A stretch of 18,297 bases of DNA from JBBQYA01 sp038209155 (GCA_038209155.1 JBBQYA010000061.1:1-18297), one strand, 5' to 3'. Shown: positions 1-7,975, counted from the first letter of the stretch. Notes: generated by a model from the sequence alone, not told the origin. Translations and numbers: made by a program.

Positions 1-815
1 TAGGAGGTAACAGTCGTAGTATTTCCAAATTGTAGGATCTTTTTAACAGCAGCCAACTGGAAATCATCAGCGCAAATCAATGATGGGCTTGTGCCAAGAT
101 TTGAAGTAAATAATTCATTTGCTCCGTTTTTAATATTCAAATATAAAAAGGGTCTAAAAGCATTCGTTGCTCTTATTTGTTTTAATTTAGTACACATAGA
201 AAGATCCAAAGAGGTTAAGGACACAAACTCACATCATAAATAAGATAAACTTGGAGATGCAATTAGGCTTATTAAATTAGTATTATAGGTAGTCTCTAAA
301 TCTAAAAGCTTGCTCAAATTAGATACATCTAAATTAATTAGATTATTATATTCAACATCAATAGATAAAAGGTTAGGGGTATTAATAAATTCCAGAATTG
401 ATAATCTATTATTATAACAATTTAAATACTTTAATTTTATACATCCATTAATATTTAAACTTTTTAATTTTGCATCTTCACTATTTAAAGATTCAAGAAA
501 AAGCATTCCAGATATATCCAAATCGGTTACTATTTGTCTTTTCAGACCTAAAGTTTTAAGATTAGCAAAACTTTTAATTCCAATAAGACTTTTAATTGTT
601 ATTTGGTTTGTTGATATATCCATGTTTTCAATTAATAAAGCCTCAGAAACTTGAATTTCACCATCTAAATTTGCATCATACCGTACAAATTGACCCAAAG
701 AATTCCATGAACTATCATTAATCAAATAATTTTTAAAAACTGCATCCGGAATATTCACAATCTGTGCGTTTGCCATTCCAGATAATAGGATAAGGAGGTA
801 AAGTAATTTTTTCAT
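1..815 (-). pseudogene. Exported leucine-rich-repeat protein, interrupted by an in-frame TGA and cut by the window edge
   Basis: The gene starts at 815 with a clear signal peptide (MKKLLYLLILLSGMANA, then Q). A conserved opening follows (IVNIPDAVFKNYL), then an EF-hand-like DANLDGEIQVSEA stretch near residues 47-59. After that come degenerate leucine-rich repeats of the LxxLxCxxNxL type, about residues 80-193. Codon 194 is TGA (234-236). The same frame stays open after it to position 1 and still reads as repeats (SLTSLDLS, FLYLNIKNG, then LICADDFQL). The last of these resembles the end of the repeat domain in Bacteroidota proteins that carry a C-terminal type IX sorting domain, which would lie outside the window. 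The stop aligns with the variable residue before the repeat cysteine, so a point nonsense change is likelier than a true end. It lies 33 bp after the response regulator gene on the same strand and could be co-transcribed. A sequencing error cannot be excluded. Function is unknown; such proteins are usually surface or adhesion-like. Confidence 0.72.
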
Positions 816-848
816 AATCTTAATTTTAGATATCGTAGTTTGTTAATT

Positions 849-1610
849 TTATAAATTGTTTAATAATTCCATTAAGTTTTTTCGTTTTCTAAGCGAAATT
901 GGAATAGTACTGTTGCCGCTCATTAATATATATCCTCCATCTTTTTTGAGATAGGATTTTAGGTAAGTAAGGTTGATTAAATGGGACTGATGAACTCGTT
1001 CGAACCCATGATCTGATAAAAGATCTTCATATTCTTTCAAGGTTTTCGAAATCATGATGGGTTTACTGTTTTTTATATAAAAGGTGGTATAATTATCTTG
1101 GCTTTCGCATCTGATAATGTCGCTAATATCAAATAAATGAATGCCCTCTGAGGTGGACAATGCAATCCGTTTGAAATTATCTACTTTTTTTCTGATGTTT
1201 TCTAGCAATAAATCAATGTGGGCGTAATCATCGTTTTTGATTAAAACGTTTTTGATTTTCCCGATTACAATCGCCAATTCTTCTGGGTCAATCGGCTTTA
1301 ATAAAAAATCTAATGCGCTAAATCTGAAAGCTTTGATTGCGTACTGCTCATGAGCGGTGATAAATACAATGTGTGAAGTTGATTTTCCGTTTCGTTTTGC
1401 GATTTGCTCTAAAATATCAAATCCGGTTCCATCTCCTAATTGAATATCTAGAAAAACCACTTGTGGTTGTAAGTTTTCAATTATTTCTACACCCGTCTTC
1501 ACGCTATCTGCCTCACCAACGATTTTGAAATCCGCTGCATATGTAGAAAGGAGTTTTTTGAGTCCATTTCTTAAGTTGATATCGTCGTCTATTAATATTG
1601 CTTTAATCAT
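849..1610 (-). CDS. LytTR-family response regulator
   Basis: This is a two-domain DNA-binding response regulator of 253 residues. The N-terminal receiver domain (about 1-125) shows the acidic pocket D8-D10, the phospho-acceptor D55 in VVFLDIQLGDG, the switch residue T85 in VFITAHEQYA, and the conserved lysine K105 in FLLKPID. Residues about 150-250 are a LytTR DNA-binding domain (IIRCESQDNYTTFYI, then FERVHQSHLINLTYL). The kinase gene lies 25 bp upstream on the same strand, so the pair almost certainly works as one LytS/LytR-type system: the kinase phosphorylates D55 and the LytTR domain binds promoter DNA. LytTR proteins usually bind paired direct repeats. A candidate target is the operon's own upstream region or the repeat-protein gene that follows, but this is inference. 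Confidence 0.93.
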   Translation of the reverse strand: MIKAILIDDDINLRNGLKKLLSTYAADFKIVGEADSVKTGVEIIENLQPQVVFLDIQLGDGTGFDILEQIAKRNGKSTSHIVFITAHEQYAIKAFRFSALDFLLKPIDPEELAIVIGKIKNVLIKNDDYAHIDLLLENIRKKVDNFKRIALSTSEGIHLFDISDIIRCESQDNYTTFYIKNSKPIMISKTLKEYEDLLSDHGFERVHQSHLINLTYLKSYLKKDGGYILMSGNSTIPISLRKRKNLMELLNNL

Positions 1611-1635
1611 TTCTGCTTGTATTTATTACAAAAGA

Positions 1636-3621
1636 TTAGTTAGAATTTGATTTTACTATATACTGAATTGGTAAATTTAAAACGACTATCGTACCGGTGA
1701 TCTCCAACTTTTCATTTTTTAATTCTATAATTTCAACATTTGCTTTTTGTGTGGTGGAAGATTCCATCATTTCTAATCTCTTTCTGGTGATGTCCAATGC
1801 CATCGATTTATGAACAGAAACCAGTGCTTTTTTAAGCTCTTTGGATTTTTCGAAACCAATTCCATCATCTTTAATTATACATTTCAAACTGCTTTTTGAT
1901 AAACTAAATTCGATTTCAATTAACCCCTTTTCCTCTTTTGGAATTAAGCCATGAATAATTGCATTTTCCACAAAAGGTTGGAGTAGTAAAGGAGGCAAAG
2001 CGGTATCATCATCAATTTCTTCACTTTTACTTATCGTAAAATCAAATTTATGATTGAACCGCAATTGTTCTAGTTCTAGATAATTCTGGAGACTTTCAAT
2101 TTCTTTATCAATGGGTATTAAGGTTTCTTTTGAATATTCTAAGGTCAACCGCATTAATTTAGAAAATTTCGATAGGTATTTTATGGCTGAATCTGTTCCG
2201 TTTTGAACAATGAAACTCGAAATGGATCCTAAGCAATTGAATACGAAATGTGGATTCATTTGCAAATGCAATGCTTTTTGCTCGTACTCTGCAAGTTCTT
2301 TTTGCAAAGTCAACGTTTTTTTTAATTGCATTCTACTGTAGATTAAAAATACAATTCCGAAAATAGCTAAGGCAAATAAAACCGAAAATACAATCTGTAA
2401 ATTATGTTGTTTGAGCTCCTCATTGATTAATAAATCTCGCTTTTCCCGTTCTTTTAAAGCTAGTGCTTCTTTCTTTTCAAATTCAAAATTCATCTCAGCA
2501 CGGATGCTGCTTCTGTAATTATTTTCGTTGGCCAAGCTATCCTTTGCATTTGCATAGAGCTTGAAATGTTTCAGCGATTCAATTGGATTATTCAGTCTTT
2601 CATAAATTTCACTTATCCTTTTTTCACAATTTACAATCTGATCTTTTACTTCTAATTCTTTGGATAATTCCAACGATTTGTTGGTATAAGAGAGGGCTTT
2701 ATTTAAATCATTTCGTTCTAAATATATTTCTCCCATGTAGAAATAGGTATCAGAAATTCCAAATTTATCTTCGATAGCGTTAAATTGAACAATTGCTTTT
2801 TCAAAGCTTTCCAATGCTTTAACTACATTATTCGTCTTTTTAAAATATAGCCCTTGATTATTATACAGTTCACCCAAACCTCGCGGATTTGGATATTTTA
2901 CAAACATTTCTTGAGCCTTCAGATAATTTATGTTTGCTTTTGAATAATTTTTCTCCAGCAAATAAATATTTCCAATATTGGTTAAGGTAATTCCGATGTT
3001 TTCATCTTTACTATCCTGCTGATTTTTGAGGCATTTGGTAAAAAATTCTAAGGCTTTATCATTTTCATTTAAAGCTTTATAAACAATACCAATATTATTA
3101 TACAAGCGAGCGCTTCGATCCAAATTATTGATAGCTTCATAAATCTTTAGTGCTTTTAAATCATAGGTCAATGCTTTTGCATAACTACTTTGCTCCGAAA
3201 AAACGATTCCGATACTTGCATAAGCACGCGCTAGACCGTTTTTCAAATCATTATTAGCATCCGAATTATTTTCTAATTCTTGTTCAAAAATAATTTGTGC
3301 TGAAGAAAAATTTTGCAGAGCAGCAGGATAATCGCCAGTTATGATGTTATAGTTTCCAAGATTTAAATTGGCATTTGCTTCACCTTTTTTAAATTTTAAT
3401 TCGTTGGAAAATTGCAAAGCCTTTTCGGCGTATTGCAACATTATTTTAGGATCTATGAATTTGTATTCACCGCTTATTTCGTTTAGTATCTTTACTTTAT
3501 TTTCATCTTCGTTGCTTGTATTTAATAGATTTTTTAAACTATCAACTTTGGGATTTTGCGAAAACACCCAATTGGATGCAAGACAAAGGGTAAAAATTAA
3601 AACTTGCTTGAAAACTTTCAT
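1636..3621 (-). CDS. TPR-containing sensor histidine kinase of the LytS (His_kinase) family
   Basis: A 661-residue membrane sensor kinase. A signal peptide (about 1-21) is followed by a probable periplasmic array of tetratricopeptide repeats (about 40-360; YNNIGIVYKALNENDKALEF is one unit). A short charged coiled-coil-like stretch follows (365-405), then one transmembrane helix (about 410-429). The cytoplasmic part has the LytS-type phospho-acceptor in LHLQMNPHFVFNCL (H458), then an HATPase domain with the N box PFVENAIIHGL (N553) and the G1 box DDGIGF (585-590). The family autophosphorylates on histidine and passes the phosphate to a LytTR regulator, here encoded immediately downstream. TPR-type sensors of this layout are common in Bacteroidota. 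The ligand or protein partner cannot be read from the sequence. A perfect TATGTTTG promoter element lies just upstream, making this the likely first gene of the operon. Confidence 0.93.
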   Translation of the reverse strand: MKVFKQVLIFTLCLASNWVFSQNPKVDSLKNLLNTSNEDENKVKILNEISGEYKFIDPKIMLQYAEKALQFSNELKFKKGEANANLNLGNYNIITGDYPAALQNFSSAQIIFEQELENNSDANNDLKNGLARAYASIGIVFSEQSSYAKALTYDLKALKIYEAINNLDRSARLYNNIGIVYKALNENDKALEFFTKCLKNQQDSKDENIGITLTNIGNIYLLEKNYSKANINYLKAQEMFVKYPNPRGLGELYNNQGLYFKKTNNVVKALESFEKAIVQFNAIEDKFGISDTYFYMGEIYLERNDLNKALSYTNKSLELSKELEVKDQIVNCEKRISEIYERLNNPIESLKHFKLYANAKDSLANENNYRSSIRAEMNFEFEKKEALALKEREKRDLLINEELKQHNLQIVFSVLFALAIFGIVFLIYSRMQLKKTLTLQKELAEYEQKALHLQMNPHFVFNCLGSISSFIVQNGTDSAIKYLSKFSKLMRLTLEYSKETLIPIDKEIESLQNYLELEQLRFNHKFDFTISKSEEIDDDTALPPLLLQPFVENAIIHGLIPKEEKGLIEIEFSLSKSSLKCIIKDDGIGFEKSKELKKALVSVHKSMALDITRKRLEMMESSTTQKANVEIIELKNEKLEITGTIVVLNLPIQYIVKSNSN

Positions 3622-3641
3622 TCTGAAATTTTAGACTCAAC

Positions 3642-3649
3642 CAAACATA
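3642..3649 (-). promoter_or_regulatory. Candidate -7 promoter element of the kinase operon
   Basis: Read on the minus strand this is TATGTTTG, an exact match to the Bacteroidota -7 consensus TAnnTTTG, ending 20 bp before the kinase start codon. No clear TTG -33 element lies at the usual distance upstream. Confidence 0.45.
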
Positions 3650-3664
3650 CCACATACTATGGTA
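3648..3664. promoter_or_regulatory. Imperfect 17-bp dyad next to the kinase promoter, possible operator
   Basis: TACCACA and TATGGTA form two 7-bp arms around a 3-bp centre (TAC) with one mismatch. The dyad touches the -7 element and fills part of the promoter spacer, a position typical of an operator. No regulator is identified. LytTR proteins generally prefer direct repeats, so a link to the adjacent regulator is only a guess. Confidence 0.3.
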
Positions 3665-3729
3665 CATTTTTGTTGAATTTAGAATTTGATGGAATTGATT
3701 GAGAATTTGTTTTTAATTGTTTTTATAAA

Positions 3730-4893
3730 TTAAATACTTGATTCTTCTTCTCCACTTTTCCCACCTACATGGTAGATAGTTCTGGTAGGCATAGCCAAGT
3801 TTAATTCATTCTCTTTTACTATTCTTAAAATTTCAAAATTGACCGATTCCTTAGTTTTTAGATATTCATTAAAACCCATCATTTTTACAAAATAGGTTAT
3901 CATAATAGAATAAGATGAATCTTTAAATGATTCTAGAATTACAATATTATCAGGATGCATAATTTCAGATTTACTGTTCAAGTATTGTTGAATGGATGAA
4001 ATTACCCTCTTTAATTCTAACTCTGGAGTTTCTAAACCTAATTCAATATTAAATTTAACTCTTCTATATTCCCGTAAGGAAAGATTATCCAATGCAGAAT
4101 CCACCATTTTCTTATTGGGTAAAGTGATCACACTATTATCTGCTGTGCGAATTCGTGTACTTCGAAAACCAACTTTCTCCACCAAACCTTCTATGCCATC
4201 TACTTTTACTAGATCTCCAACTGCAAAAGGTTTATCTAAAAATATAGTGAAAGAGCCTAATAAATTTTCTAAACTTTCTTTTGCCGCCAATGCCACAGCT
4301 AAACCTCCAATACCTAAACCTGCAACTAATGTGGCTACGTCAAATTTAAAAACGGCACTCATTACTATTAAAATAGAAAAAATGATAGTTACCAGTTTTA
4401 TAGAATCCTTTATAAATGGAATAATTTGTTCACTATGATTATTAGGATCGGCTATAGCTTTATGCAATAAAACAAAAGTGATAAAATCTATTAATCGTAA
4501 AAGTACCCATGTAAATAATAAAATAATTAAGCCTTCGAAGAATAAATCTACTAGGTCTGTTATTAAAGTTAAATAAACAATTTGCTTACCATCTACCAGA
4601 ACAGATTTTCTAAATAAAACCTCTTGGAGTGGAAAATCGAGCATATTTATAGCAAAATATAAAGTAATGCTCATTAATAATAATTCCATTGGGCGAAGCA
4701 AAAGCTCCACAAATTTGTCGGCTTTTACTTCTGCAGCAAATTTTTTAAAAAACCGAAAAATTAATCGATTTACAATTTTAGAAACAATACGTTTAAATAA
4801 AAAGCCAATTAAAAGTATACCAAAAAACCAAGCATAATTATAAACTGTGTTTCCTCCAAAAGATAAATTCCAAAAATTTCCGGTTGGGTACAT
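3730..4893 (-). CDS. MscS-family small-conductance mechanosensitive ion channel
   Basis: A 387-residue inner-membrane channel that would open under membrane tension to release solutes in hypo-osmotic shock. Hydrophobic helices lie at about 19-37, 68-85, 105-145 and 163-182. The pore helix then follows in a glycine/alanine-rich stretch (about 186-205: VATLVAGLGIGGLAVALAAK), leading into the cytoplasmic beta domain (ESLENLLGSFTIFLDKPFAVGDLV, then GLVEKVGFRSTRIRT and ITLPN). These are the family's strongest signatures. Length and layout suit an MscS homologue with extra N-terminal helices. Its ATG overlaps the stop codon of the upstream dehydrogenase gene by one base (TAATG), so the two are probably translationally coupled. 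A 108-bp gap with its own promoter-like element separates it from the kinase operon downstream. Confidence 0.93.
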   Translation of the reverse strand: MYPTGNFWNLSFGGNTVYNYAWFFGILLIGFLFKRIVSKIVNRLIFRFFKKFAAEVKADKFVELLLRPMELLLMSITLYFAINMLDFPLQEVLFRKSVLVDGKQIVYLTLITDLVDLFFEGLIILLFTWVLLRLIDFITFVLLHKAIADPNNHSEQIIPFIKDSIKLVTIIFSILIVMSAVFKFDVATLVAGLGIGGLAVALAAKESLENLLGSFTIFLDKPFAVGDLVKVDGIEGLVEKVGFRSTRIRTADNSVITLPNKKMVDSALDNLSLREYRRVKFNIELGLETPELELKRVISSIQQYLNSKSEIMHPDNIVILESFKDSSYSIMITYFVKMMGFNEYLKTKESVNFEILRIVKENELNLAMPTRTIYHVGGKSGEEESSI

Positions 4894-6119
4894 TAGACTA
4901 ATTTTTTTAATGCAATTTCAAAAGCTGTCCTAGCAATTCCTACTTTACGATCACTTATTTCAAATGCCTTGTGCAATGCTATTCTTATGGTTTCTGAGGT
5001 ATCTGCAAATATAGCACGATCGCTCATTTCAATATCTTTTGTCATTAGATAAGCAAACACTCTTGCCATTCCGCAATTAGAAATAAAATCAGGAATTACG
5101 CTTGTATGTTCATCAGCATATTCTGCTATTTCGCCAAAAAATATTTCTGGATCAGCAAACGGAACATTCGCTCCACAGGCAATTACTTCCAATCCAGCAT
5201 CAATCATTCGTTCTATTTGATTTTTTGTCACCAATCTGGAAGCCGCAGCTGGAACAAAAATTTCTGCTTTGGTATCCCAAATTTTAGCAGCAATATCTTC
5301 CATAGTCATCAGATTATCTACAACCAAGGTATTATTTTCTCTTGCCAAAAATAGCTGAGTGATTTTATCGAAATCCATTCCCGCTTCATCAATTATTCCT
5401 CCATTTCGATCTATGATACCAACTATTTTAGCTCCAGCTTGTGCTAAATAAAAAGCAGCAGCAGCTCCTACATTTCCCCAACCTTGGATAATCACCCTCT
5501 TTCCAACCAATTCTCCACCATATAAATGGTAGTAATGTCTCACTGATTCCGAAACTCCATAGCCAGTAATCATATCTGCGACACGATATTTATTGGCAAT
5601 AGCTGGAGAAAAACTCGTGTCTTCCAATACTTTAGAAACTCCCAAACGCAACTGTCCAATAAATCTTATTTTTTCGCTTTCGCGAGAGTTTAAATGTCCA
5701 TTTATAACTCCTTCTTGAGGATGCCACAAGCCATATTCCTCCGTTATTGGAATCACTTCGTGTATTTCATCGATGTTCAAATCACCACCAGTTCCATAAT
5801 AATATTTCAATAAAGGCATTACAGCTTTATACCATCTTTCCAGAACACCTCTTTTTCTAGGATCTGCAGGATCAAAATTAATTCCACTTTTTGCACCGCC
5901 AATCTCCGGACCTGAAACAGTAAATTTTACTTCCATGGTTTTCGCAAGAGATTCTACCTCACGCTTGTCTAAACCTTTTCTCATTCGAGTTCCACCGCCT
6001 GCCGCACCACCTCTCAATGAATTTATTACCACCCAACCTTCTGCTTCTGTTTCACTGTCTTTCCATTCAAAAACAATTTCAGGTTGTTTATTTTCGTACT
6101 TTTTTAATAATTCTCTCAT
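4893..6119 (-). CDS. Glu/Leu/Phe/Val dehydrogenase family protein
   Basis: A 408-residue amino-acid dehydrogenase, expected to deaminate an L-amino acid (probably glutamate or a branched-chain one) to its 2-oxo acid with NAD(P)+. The N-terminal dimerisation/substrate domain has GGAAGGGTRM (37-46), K65, and the catalytic lysine K77 in PEIGGAKSGINFDP. The Rossmann domain has GWGNVG (213-218) and an acidic residue at the end of the second strand (D237 in GIIDRNGG), which favours NAD over NADP. D113 lies in GTGGDLNID, which replaces the usual P-A-x-D-x-G-T type segment, so this is a divergent subgroup and substrate specificity cannot be assigned. It is shorter than typical hexameric glutamate dehydrogenases (about 450 residues) and longer than leucine dehydrogenases (about 365). 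It follows the rplS terminator, has its own candidate promoter, and overlaps the downstream channel gene by one base. Confidence 0.9.
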   Translation of the reverse strand: MRELLKKYENKQPEIVFEWKDSETEAEGWVVINSLRGGAAGGGTRMRKGLDKREVESLAKTMEVKFTVSGPEIGGAKSGINFDPADPRKRGVLERWYKAVMPLLKYYYGTGGDLNIDEIHEVIPITEEYGLWHPQEGVINGHLNSRESEKIRFIGQLRLGVSKVLEDTSFSPAIANKYRVADMITGYGVSESVRHYYHLYGGELVGKRVIIQGWGNVGAAAAFYLAQAGAKIVGIIDRNGGIIDEAGMDFDKITQLFLARENNTLVVDNLMTMEDIAAKIWDTKAEIFVPAAASRLVTKNQIERMIDAGLEVIACGANVPFADPEIFFGEIAEYADEHTSVIPDFISNCGMARVFAYLMTKDIEMSDRAIFADTSETIRIALHKAFEISDRKVGIARTAFEIALKKLV

Positions 6120-6161
6120 GTAATCTGATTTTATTAGGTTGCCAAAAATGCTGATTTTTTT

Positions 6162-6192
6162 ATAAAGTATGCCAGCTAAAATTTAGACAAAA
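6162..6192 (-). promoter_or_regulatory. Candidate promoter of the dehydrogenase-channel operon
   Basis: On the minus strand TTTTG (6188-6192) is followed after 18 bases by TACTTTAT (6162-6169), a partial match to the TTG / TAnnTTTG pair of Bacteroidota, about 40 bp before the ATG at 6119. It lies directly after the rplS terminator, where a new promoter is needed. Confidence 0.35.
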
Positions 6193-6214
6193 AAAAACCT
6201 CCCAGTGGGAGGTT
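6189..6214 (-). terminator. Intrinsic terminator of rplS
   Basis: On the minus strand AACCTCCC and GGGAGGTT form a perfect 8-bp GC-rich stem with a 3-base loop (6196-6214). The stem runs into nine T residues (6189-6197), some of them shared with it. It begins 20 bp after the rplS stop codon, a textbook rho-independent terminator. Confidence 0.9.
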
Positions 6215-6233
6215 CTAAACAAATTTTGTAATA

Positions 6234-6581
6234 TTATTTTACTCTTTTTTCTTTAATTCTTGCTTTCTTTCCAGTCAATGCACGTAAATAGTATAATTTA
6301 CTTCTTCTTACCACACCTCTCATGTTCACTTCAATTTTTTCAATATTTGGCGACATAATCGGAAAAACTCTTTCCACACCGATACTGTTTGAAACTTTTC
6401 TTACCGTGAAAGTTTCTGTAGCTCCCACGCCATTTCTTTGGATCACTACTCCTTGATACAACTGAACACGCTCCTTGGCTCCCTCTCTAATTTTATAGTG
6501 AACTGTTACCGTATCTCCAGATTTGAAGTTTGGGTTGTCAGTTTTAAGCGTTTGGTCGTTTACAAATTTTACTAAATCCAT
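6234..6581 (-). CDS. rplS: 50S ribosomal protein L19 (bL19)
   Basis: A 115-residue protein with the full L19 pattern: FKSGDTVTVHYKIREG near the N terminus (about 20-35), then QLYQGVVIQRNG, GATETFTVRKVSNSIGVERVFP, and the basic C-terminal part VRRSKLYYLRALTGKKARIKE. L19 lies at the interface of the two ribosomal subunits. Length is normal for the family. It follows trmD on the same strand after an 88-bp gap that holds an exact TATATTTG promoter element, so it can be transcribed apart from trmD, and it ends at a strong terminator. No anomaly is seen. Confidence 0.98.
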   Translation of the reverse strand: MDLVKFVNDQTLKTDNPNFKSGDTVTVHYKIREGAKERVQLYQGVVIQRNGVGATETFTVRKVSNSIGVERVFPIMSPNIEKIEVNMRGVVRRSKLYYLRALTGKKARIKEKRVK

Positions 6582-6626
6582 GATTTCGTGTTTTTAACTA
6601 ATAATCTTCCCTTTTTTAAAGGATTG

Positions 6627-6634
6627 CAAATATA
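6627..6634 (-). promoter_or_regulatory. Candidate -7 promoter element of rplS
   Basis: The minus strand reads TATATTTG, an exact TAnnTTTG match followed by GC, about 45 bp before the rplS start codon, inside the trmD-rplS gap. A TTG -33 element is not obvious. Confidence 0.5.
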
Positions 6635-6669
6635 AAAGATTTGAGTTTAATTAAAAACTATTTTTCAAT

Positions 6670-7353
6670 TTAATTTTCACCGTCCAAAAGATGAGGTCTG
6701 CGCGCCTTTGTTCGCTCAATAGACTGCTGAAAACGCCATTTTTCAACCTCAGGAGTATTCCCGCTTAATAGAATTTCTGGAACTGCAAGATCTCTAAACA
6801 ATGCTGGACGGGTATAAGATGGCGCATCTACCAAATCATTTTGAAAAGAATCGCTTAAAGCAGAAGTTTCATCACTCAAAACTCCAGGAATTAAACGAAC
6901 AATTGAATCTACCAAAACTGCAGCAGCCAATTCGCCACCAGAAAGTACATAATCGCCAATACTGATTTCCCGCGTTACAAAATGAGTACGAATTCTTTCG
7001 TCTATACCTTTATAATGACCACAAAGCAAAATCATATTTTTATTGAGAGATAATCGGTTTGCCAATTTCTGATTCAACAACTCTCCATCAGGAGAAAGAA
7101 AAATAACTTCCTCATAATCATTGCTTTCTTTCAATTTTTCTATACAATTCACAAATGGCTCTATCATCATCACCATTCCAGAACCACCACCGTAAGGATA
7201 ATCGTCAACAGATTTTTGTTTATGATTGGAATATTCTCTAAGATTATGCACATGTAACTCTAAAATATTCTTACTCTGCGCCCTTTTCATTATCGAATGT
7301 GCAAACGGACTTTGCAATAGATCTGGCAAAACAGTAATAATATCAATTCGCAT
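6670..7353 (-). CDS. trmD: tRNA (guanine(37)-N1)-methyltransferase
   Basis: This SPOUT-family enzyme methylates N1 of G37 next to the anticodon using S-adenosylmethionine, preventing +1 frameshifts. It has 227 residues, with DDYPYGGGSGMVM (50-62), the trefoil-knot segments LLCGHYKGIDER (109-120) and GDYVLSGGELAA (133-144), the catalytic-region R153 in IVRLIPGVL, and the D176-containing segment VDAPSYTRP. All expected motifs are present and the length is slightly short but ordinary. It is followed by rplS, the conserved order. Upstream, where rimM sits in many bacteria, there is instead a 1.46-kb accessory-looking stretch. Confidence 0.97.
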   Translation of the reverse strand: MRIDIITVLPDLLQSPFAHSIMKRAQSKNILELHVHNLREYSNHKQKSVDDYPYGGGSGMVMMIEPFVNCIEKLKESNDYEEVIFLSPDGELLNQKLANRLSLNKNMILLCGHYKGIDERIRTHFVTREISIGDYVLSGGELAAAVLVDSIVRLIPGVLSDETSALSDSFQNDLVDAPSYTRPALFRDLAVPEILLSGNTPEVEKWRFQQSIERTKARRPHLLDGEN

Positions 7354-7529
7354 TTCTTTTGTTTTACTGCAAAGATGTTAAGTTTTGGCTGTAAATAATT
7401 CAGAATTTTTTGATTGAATTCTAATTTGACTAAAAAAGTTTATTTTTTGCTTTAAATATTAGATTGATATTTTATGTTGGATTTATTTTTCTCTTCCTTT
7501 ATTTTTTAATTATTAATTCAATACCTATA

Positions 7530-7788
7530 GATTTTATTTCCTTTAAAATTAAATTTATTTAATCTATTTTTTGTTATTAACTGATTGATTTTATTGCTTA
7601 TATAATTGAATTTGTTCTAATTTATAATTATTGATTAAATATTTATTGTGATTTTATTTCCTTTAAAATTAAATTTAATTAATCTATTTTTTTGTTATTA
7701 ACTGATTGATTTTATTGCTTATATAATTGAATTTATTCTACTTTATAAATGTTGATTATTTATTTATAGATTTTATTTCATTTCATTA
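7530..7788. repeat. AT-rich tandem duplication, about 120-bp unit, just over two copies
   Basis: Two adjacent copies begin with GATTTTATTTCCTTTAAAAT at 7530 and 7650. The first 85 bases of each differ by one substitution and one extra T in a T run. The last third is more diverged. A third, partial copy starts at 7769 (GATTTTATTTCATTTCAT). The repeats are well over 80 percent A+T and hold no credible open frame on either strand. Together with 7354-7529, which shows only AT-rich non-coding sequence, they fill the space upstream of trmD. They may come from slippage or unequal recombination; no function is apparent. Confidence 0.85.
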
Positions 7789-7824
7789 CGTTCTCAATAG
7801 TTAAAATCTTAATTATATTTTTGT

Positions 7825-7974
7825 GGGCGTGCCCCAAATTCCAAAAGCTTCATTGGTTTTCCAACTCAATTTTATAAATTGGAATTTGGGTCGGGCTAAA
7901 CGCTGTATCTTTTTTTGTAAAAACAAAAAAAGGATGCCGCTAATATCCCTCACGCAGGGAAGATCAGCGGATAC
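7825..7974. repeat. Highly structured REP-like palindromic element
   Basis: This 150-bp block is visibly richer in G+C than its surroundings and packed with dyads. These are GGGC-GT-GCCC (7825-7834), a 12-bp perfect inverted repeat CCCAAATTCCAA (7833-7844) / TTGGAATTTGGG (7879-7890), a 10-bp stem CTTTTTTTGT (7909-7918) / ACAAAAAAAG (7923-7932), CCGCT (7937-7941) / AGCGG (7966-7970), the nested CCCT (7947-7950) / AGGG (7956-7959), and GTATC (7905-7909) / GATAC (7970-7974). From memory, fragments such as GGGCGTGCCCC, GGGTCGGGCT and ATCCCTCACGC recur in dispersed repeats of Flavobacteriia genomes; this has not been checked here. The open frames crossing it on both strands look accidental. Its right end directly abuts the higB remnant. 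Confidence 0.7.
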
Positions 7975-7975
7975 A

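Noticed and set aside
3992..4438. 148-codon plus-strand frame inside the MscS gene
   Set aside because: Antisense shadow of a well-supported channel gene; its sequence is the complement of the conserved pore and beta-domain region.
7530..7788. Possible CRISPR array
   Set aside because: The unit is about 120 bp in direct contact with no spacers and no cas genes nearby; it is a plain tandem duplication.
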